64,000 bases of DNA, taken from Bryobacterales bacterium (GTDB lineage: Bacteria > Acidobacteriota > Terriglobia > Bryobacterales > Bryobacteraceae). Of this stretch, positions 60,587-64,000 are shown piece after piece; positions within the stretch are counted from its first letter, which is position 1, and every line of letters begins with the position of its first letter. The position numbers and the translations under genes were made by a program. Location of the stretch: assembly GCA_020846745.1 (NCBI GenBank), contig JADLDI010000077.1:1-64000 (forward strand), given 5' to 3'. The notes below the pieces were generated by a model. It was given only the letters and a program-made list of their open reading frames with translations. It did no database searches and was not told the origin of the DNA.

Positions 60587-60709
60587 ATGTTCAAAAAGCT
60601 TATTCTTGCCGCTCTCTTAGCTCTCCAGATTGGCGCAGTCGCCACGTCCGCCAGCGCGGAATCTCCCTGGCCGCTGTGCTTCCCCTGTCCCGACGGCGTT
60701 CGCCGGTAG
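60587..60709 (+). CDS. Secreted CFPC peptide, copy 3
   Basis: This 40-residue preprotein is identical in protein sequence to copy 2. It differs at DNA level in five synonymous codons and the stop (TAG instead of TAA). The spacer before it is identical to that before copy 2. The stop codon lies 4 bp before the convergent cdsA stop, so there is no room for a separate terminator. A CGGC-GTTC-GCCG hairpin overlaps the last codons in this and the other two copies. Confidence 0.8.
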   Translation: MFKKLILAALLALQIGAVATSASAESPWPLCFPCPDGVRR

Positions 60710-60713
60710 AGGC

Positions 60714-61487
60714 TTACAAAATGATCTGCCGTGACAGCCAGATATAAACAACGGGTAGCGAGAACAGGCTGGAGTCGACACGGTCGAGCCATCCGCCGTG
60801 CCCCGGCAGAAGTGTCCCGCTGTCTTTCAGACCGCCGCCACGCTTCAGTGCCGACTCGCACAGGTCTCCAACCTGCCCGGCTACATTCGCCGCCACGGAC
60901 AACAGGATAAGCTCTAACCAGCCACGGTCGGGCGCAAACCAGTGAGCGTAGGCCACCCCAAAAGCTGCCGAGCCAATTACGGAAGCCAGCGCGCCCTCCC
61001 AGCTCTTGCCAGGAGACACGCGAGGCGCCAGCTTGTGCTTGCCCCATCGCGACCCGGCGTAGAACGCCGCTGCATCGCCGATCCAGTTAATGGCCAGGGC
61101 AAACATGAGCCAGTGAGGGCTTATACCGCGAAGCGCCACCGCGCAGCGCCATGGGACAACGCTGTAGAGCAACCCCAGGGTGAGCGCGCCCGCCTGCGGA
61201 AGAACTGCGGCAAGCTGCGCGCCGCGTAGCGCGAGCGCCAGTGTCGCAAGCGCAGGAACTGCGAGCAGGGCTAAGTCGACCTGTGGAAGGGTAACAACGA
61301 GAGCCCCCGCGACAAGCCCGATTGGTGTGAATACCCGCACGCCATGAGCCCCGGCGATGCCCGCGAACTCATAAAAACAGAAGCACGCGATCAACGTGGT
61401 GACCCCAACAAAAACGATGGGGGGACCCCAGAAAATGGCGTAGATGATGATCGGGGCGAGGACCAGCGCGGTCAGGACCCGCTTCAT
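60714..61487 (-). CDS. cdsA: Phosphatidate cytidylyltransferase
   Basis: This 257-residue integral membrane enzyme makes CDP-diacylglycerol from phosphatidic acid and CTP. About seven to eight membrane helices are visible. The C-terminal family signature with LKDSGTLLPGHGG is complete, so the gene is intact although its 3' end abuts the peptide array. Its ATG overlaps the uppS stop by 3 bases (TCAT on the plus strand). In many bacteria dxr and rseP follow cdsA; here the peptide locus does. Confidence 0.93.
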   Translation of the reverse strand: MKRVLTALVLAPIIIYAIFWGPPIVFVGVTTLIACFCFYEFAGIAGAHGVRVFTPIGLVAGALVVTLPQVDLALLAVPALATLALALRGAQLAAVLPQAGALTLGLLYSVVPWRCAVALRGISPHWLMFALAINWIGDAAAFYAGSRWGKHKLAPRVSPGKSWEGALASVIGSAAFGVAYAHWFAPDRGWLELILLSVAANVAGQVGDLCESALKRGGGLKDSGTLLPGHGGWLDRVDSSLFSLPVVYIWLSRQIIL

Positions 61488-62317
61488 GGGCCTGGCAGTT
61501 CCGCCACTCCCACCAGCTGCTCCTCGGCCGCTTCAGCCGCCGACGGGGTGAGTCCGCCAAAGCGCCGGTCGCGCTTTTGGTAAGCTTCGATCGCACGCAG
61601 CAGATGCGATCGATTGAAATCCGGCCATAGCGTCTCGGTGACGTAAAGCTCGGCGTAGGCGATTTGCCAAAGCAGGAAATTGGAGATCCGCATTTCGCCG
61701 GACGTGCGGATCAACAGGTCGGGTTCGGGCAGGTCGCCGGTGTCGAGCCGCGAGGAGATCATCGCCTCGTCCACACGCAGATCGGAGAGCGTACCGTTAC
61801 GGCGGGCCTCGTCGAGGATCCGGTTCATCGCGTCCACCAGTTCCGCGCGGCCGCCATAGTTGATGGCGAGGTTGAGCCGCATTCCCGTGTTGTTGGATGT
61901 TTTAGCAATCGTCGCGGCGAGATCGCTTCTGACCGATTCAGCAAGTTCCTCCCACCGGCCGATCGCATTGAGCCGGATGTTGTTTTTCTGCAGGCGCGGC
62001 AACTCGCGGTGCAGATAGATCCGCAGCAGGCGCCAGAGCATTTCGACCTCGGGGCGAGGCCGCTTCCAATTCTCGAGTGAAAAGGCGTACAGCGTGAGCG
62101 ATTGGATACCGATTCGCGCGCAGGTTTCAACCGTGGTGCGGACCGAGTCAATTCCGGCCTGATGACCGGCCACGCGCGGAAGCCCCCGCTGTTTGGCCCA
62201 GCGGCCATTCCCGTCCATAATAATGGCGATATGGGCCGGCAGCCGCTCGGGGCGGATTGCTGACGCCAGATCCCAATCGGGATCTCCGCGCTTCAGGCTG
62301 TCGACGAGTGCCTGCAT
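61484..62317 (-). CDS. uppS: Isoprenyl (undecaprenyl) diphosphate synthase
   Basis: This 277-residue cis-prenyltransferase makes the lipid carrier for cell-wall synthesis. Motifs are IIMDGNGRWAKQRGLPR (catalytic Asp), YAFSLENWKRP, NYGGRAELVDA and PDLLIRTSGEMRISNFLLW. The ATG at 62317 gives the normal family length; the frame is open further upstream through the divergent GNAT gene, which I discard. A TATACT hexamer on this strand lies 15 nt before the ATG. Confidence 0.93.
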   Translation of the reverse strand: MQALVDSLKRGDPDWDLASAIRPERLPAHIAIIMDGNGRWAKQRGLPRVAGHQAGIDSVRTTVETCARIGIQSLTLYAFSLENWKRPRPEVEMLWRLLRIYLHRELPRLQKNNIRLNAIGRWEELAESVRSDLAATIAKTSNNTGMRLNLAINYGGRAELVDAMNRILDEARRNGTLSDLRVDEAMISSRLDTGDLPEPDLLIRTSGEMRISNFLLWQIAYAELYVTETLWPDFNRSHLLRAIEAYQKRDRRFGGLTPSAAEAAEEQLVGVAELPGP

Positions 62318-62331
62318 CGAACAAGTCTTTC

Positions 62332-62340
62332 TAGTATATC
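62332..62340. promoter_or_regulatory. Overlapping -10 elements between uppS and the GNAT gene
   Basis: TAGTATATC gives TATACT on the minus strand, 15 nt before the uppS ATG (62317), and TAGTAT on the plus strand, about 29 nt before the GNAT ATG (62367). The GNAT side has a purine-rich leader; the uppS side does not. Confidence 0.35.
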
Positions 62341-62366
62341 GGGAAAGGTGAAGGGATTTCGACCAA

Positions 62367-62852
62367 ATGAACGACCTCGCGGTGCGCCAGGGACGGGTGG
62401 AGGACGCTGAAACGCTGGCGCACTTCAATGAACTGATGGCCTGGGAAACGGAACGCCTGAAGCTCGATCCACAGCGGATCCGGGCAGGCGTCCGGCAGGT
62501 TCTGGCACAGCCCGCCAAAGGTTTCTACCTGGTGGCCGAATTGGACGGTACGATCGCTGGACAACTGATGGTGACCTACGAGTGGAGTGATTGGCGCAAC
62601 GGGAACTTCTGGTGGATACAGAGCGTGTACGTCGACGCTAAGTTCAGGCGCGCCGGCGTATTTCGAGCGCTTTACGCCGAGATCGAACGTTTGGCGAAGC
62701 TCGACACGAGCGTTTGCGGCATCCGGCTTTACGTCGAGCAGGACAATGAAAAGGCTCAGCACACGTATCAAGCCTTGGGGATGGTATCGACGCCTTATCG
62801 AATCCTGGAGGTGGATTACGTTATTCGGAGGGCCGGTCCGCACGGGAGTTGA
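62367..62852 (+). CDS. GNAT-family N-acetyltransferase
   Basis: This 161-residue protein has the GNAT fold pattern. GFYLVAELDGTIAGQLMVTYEW forms strands 2-4. WWIQSVYVDAKFRRAGVFRALYAEIE carries the acetyl-CoA loop in a slightly degenerate form (RRAGVF for R/QxxGxG/A). LYVEQDNEKAQHTYQALGM is the typical C-terminal strand and helix. It acetylates a small molecule or protein amine. Its 3' end overlaps the convergent HEAT-repeat gene by 32 bp. Confidence 0.85.
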   Translation: MNDLAVRQGRVEDAETLAHFNELMAWETERLKLDPQRIRAGVRQVLAQPAKGFYLVAELDGTIAGQLMVTYEWSDWRNGNFWWIQSVYVDAKFRRAGVFRALYAEIERLAKLDTSVCGIRLYVEQDNEKAQHTYQALGMVSTPYRILEVDYVIRRAGPHGS

Positions 62853-63711
62853 TGCGGACCAGAGCCAGCAGGGCCGCGCGGCGAACCGGCGGCTGGTCGG
62901 ACAACGCCATCTCGCGGACGAAAGGCAGGAATGCTTGTTCGCGGCATCGTCCGACGACCCAGACGGCAGATGCGGTGACGCGCGGGTCGCGGCTGGACAG
63001 CATTTCGCGCAATACTTCGGCCGCGCCGGGATCGCGGCTGAGGTACAAGCCGACCACTGCGTTCGCCACCACACGCGGGTGCGAGTCCATGGCTGCGCGG
63101 TGGAAAATCGCCCGTACATCGGGATCGTTAACGCTCCACAGCGCCTCCACCGCATTGGCCCGCACTCGCGCATCGGAATCGTTCAGGTATGGTTGAGCAA
63201 ACCGCGCCTCGCGCTTAACGCGGGCAGCCAACAGGACCGCCTTCGAGCGGACCGGCGGGTCTGTGGAACGGAGAAAGCGGATCAGCATCGGAAGCATTCG
63301 TGCATTGCGGGGTAAGGCTCCGAGCACATCGAGCACACGGCGGATCTTCCTGCGCCCGGCACTCTCCTCCATTCTGGAATTGAGCGCAAGACGCACCAGG
63401 CGGATGTCGAACCCGCGATCGACGGAAGACGCGATTTCCGCAATCTTCACGGCCTCACGGAGTGAGTACACCGCGCTGTCGAGGATCGTCTCGGCCAGGC
63501 CGTGCGCAACCAGCAGGTTGATCAACGTCGGCTTCCAGTCGCCGTCCTGGCCGGACTGGAGCAGGCGAATCGCGCAACCGATCATTTGCGGTTGCACTTC
63601 GTCCAACAGTAATCGAACGCGCGCGATGTGACGAGCAGGATCGCCTGTAAATGCGGTCAGCGCATGCGTACACTGCACCATTGCGCTCGTCTCTGTGACG
63701 TGAGCGGCCAC
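62821..63711 (-). CDS. HEAT-repeat protein
   Basis: This 296-residue soluble helical protein has HEAT/armadillo-like repeats over its second half, e.g. SDARVRANAVEALWSVNDPDV, SHPRVVANAVVGLYLSRDP, RDPRVTASAVWVVGRC and PPVRRAALLALVRI, spaced about 32 residues. The N-terminal half is helical and less regular. HEAT arrays bind other proteins. The start may be GTG 63711, which has a GATACA hexamer 6 nt upstream, or ATG 63681. No signal peptide. Confidence 0.75.
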   Translation of the reverse strand: MAAHVTETSAMVQCTHALTAFTGDPARHIARVRLLLDEVQPQMIGCAIRLLQSGQDGDWKPTLINLLVAHGLAETILDSAVYSLREAVKIAEIASSVDRGFDIRLVRLALNSRMEESAGRRKIRRVLDVLGALPRNARMLPMLIRFLRSTDPPVRSKAVLLAARVKREARFAQPYLNDSDARVRANAVEALWSVNDPDVRAIFHRAAMDSHPRVVANAVVGLYLSRDPGAAEVLREMLSSRDPRVTASAVWVVGRCREQAFLPFVREMALSDQPPVRRAALLALVRINSRADRPSE

Positions 63712-63825
63712 GCAAGATGTATCGGCCGAACGCGCCAGAAATCTTAGGAATACGCTAACGGTGGCCTTATCCGGCCGCCGGGTGATTCTCCTGGCTGAGG
63801 GCCTGTGCAGAAATCCGGAACACCG

Positions 63826-64000
63826 CTCCCTTGCGGGGTTGAGGAAAAATGGGGCCCGCGCCCTTACGGGACTGAGAAAAAATGCGGCCCGCGCCCTTAC
63901 GGTTGCGGTTCTGTTTCCGGAGCGGTGCGTGTTTGCAGTGGTTTACCGGACCCGGGGCGCGGTGCTAAATCGCATTCAGCGGATTATTTCTCACGCCCTT
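63826..64000. repeat. Composite intergenic repeat, copy D (fullest copy, cut by window end)
   Basis: This copy has all blocks in order. Two tandem units of about 33 bp each carry a TGAGRAAAAAT block followed by a GGCCCGCGCCCTTACGG-like block. Then come GGTTGCGGTTCTGTTTCCGG, GCGTGTTTGCAGTGGTTTAC, CGGACCCGGGGCGCG, AAATCGCATTCAGCGG and CTCACGCCCTT, where the window stops. It fills nearly all of the space after the HEAT gene start (63712-64000). Confidence 0.85.

Larger units (their letters stand above)
60299..60709. repeat. Tandem repeat, three units with 144-bp period
   Basis: Each unit holds one peptide gene plus a 21-bp spacer with a Shine-Dalgarno. Start-to-start distances are exactly 144 bp twice. 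The third unit ends at its stop codon. Divergence between units is concentrated at third codon positions. Confidence 0.92.

Noticed and set aside
62331..63173. 280-residue minus-strand frame across uppS-GNAT-HEAT
   Set aside because: It spans three better supported genes and has no coherent protein character.

Overview
The window reads as a stretch of chromosome from an acidobacterium, most likely of the Bryobacterales (Solibacter-like) group. Three points support this. There are three very large outer-membrane receptors of the 'carboxypeptidase-regulatory domain + plug + barrel' (Oar-like) type. A secreted NHL-repeat protein ends in the C-terminal domain known from Solibacter (TIGR03437 type). 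Secreted beta-propeller, SBBP, FG-GAP, S41, Tat-exported and amidase proteins are abundant. The DNA is GC-rich. I saw no rRNA, tRNA, CRISPR array, integrase or intact insertion sequence.

Layout. 0-10 kb: a TonB-dependent receptor (253-3504), a secreted TPR protein, a zinc-dependent phospholipase C-like protein, a Tat-exported protein of unknown role, and a gamma-glutamyltransferase/sugar-isomerase pair. 10-20.5 kb: a co-directional run of a second receptor, a TolB-PHP (CehA-like) metallohydrolase, a C45 acyltransferase, a Tat-exported class V aminotransferase and a Ser/Thr kinase. 20.5-28.5 kb: a form II CO-dehydrogenase-type molybdenum hydroxylase operon (coxS-coxL-coxM-coxG order), a TSUP exporter, an amidase and an MFS transporter. 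28.5-48 kb: a series of secreted repeat proteins, a matrixin-like protease, an MBOAT/SGNH acyltransferase pair, a quinone-oxidoreductase-like protein, a phosphoesterase and an S41 protease. 48-58 kb: Mrp/ApbC, a YheT-like hydrolase, a three-gene operon ending in a third receptor with a Gly/Met-rich loop, then ubiX-pheA. 60.7-63.7 kb: uppS-cdsA, a GNAT acetyltransferase and a HEAT-repeat protein.

The most unusual segment is 58.28-60.71 kb. Three tandem 144-bp units each encode a 40-residue preprotein with a signal peptide and the same predicted 16-residue secreted peptide, ESPWPLCFPCPDGVRR. Differences between the copies are almost all synonymous, which points to selection on the peptide. Upstream lie a 32-residue CxxC micro-ORF, an unrecognised 147-residue protein, and an HTH regulator with an S24/LexA-like sensor domain. 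The regulator has a perfect TTGTTCTG-N4-CAGAACAA palindrome in front of its promoter. I do not recognise this arrangement as a described system.

Two other themes recur. A composite intergenic repeat family occurs four times (both window ends, 3.7 kb and 46.2 kb). Several genes have a -10-like hexamer only 6-10 nt before the start codon and no Shine-Dalgarno sequence, which suggests leaderless transcripts. All functions are inferred by reading the sequence; no database search was run.
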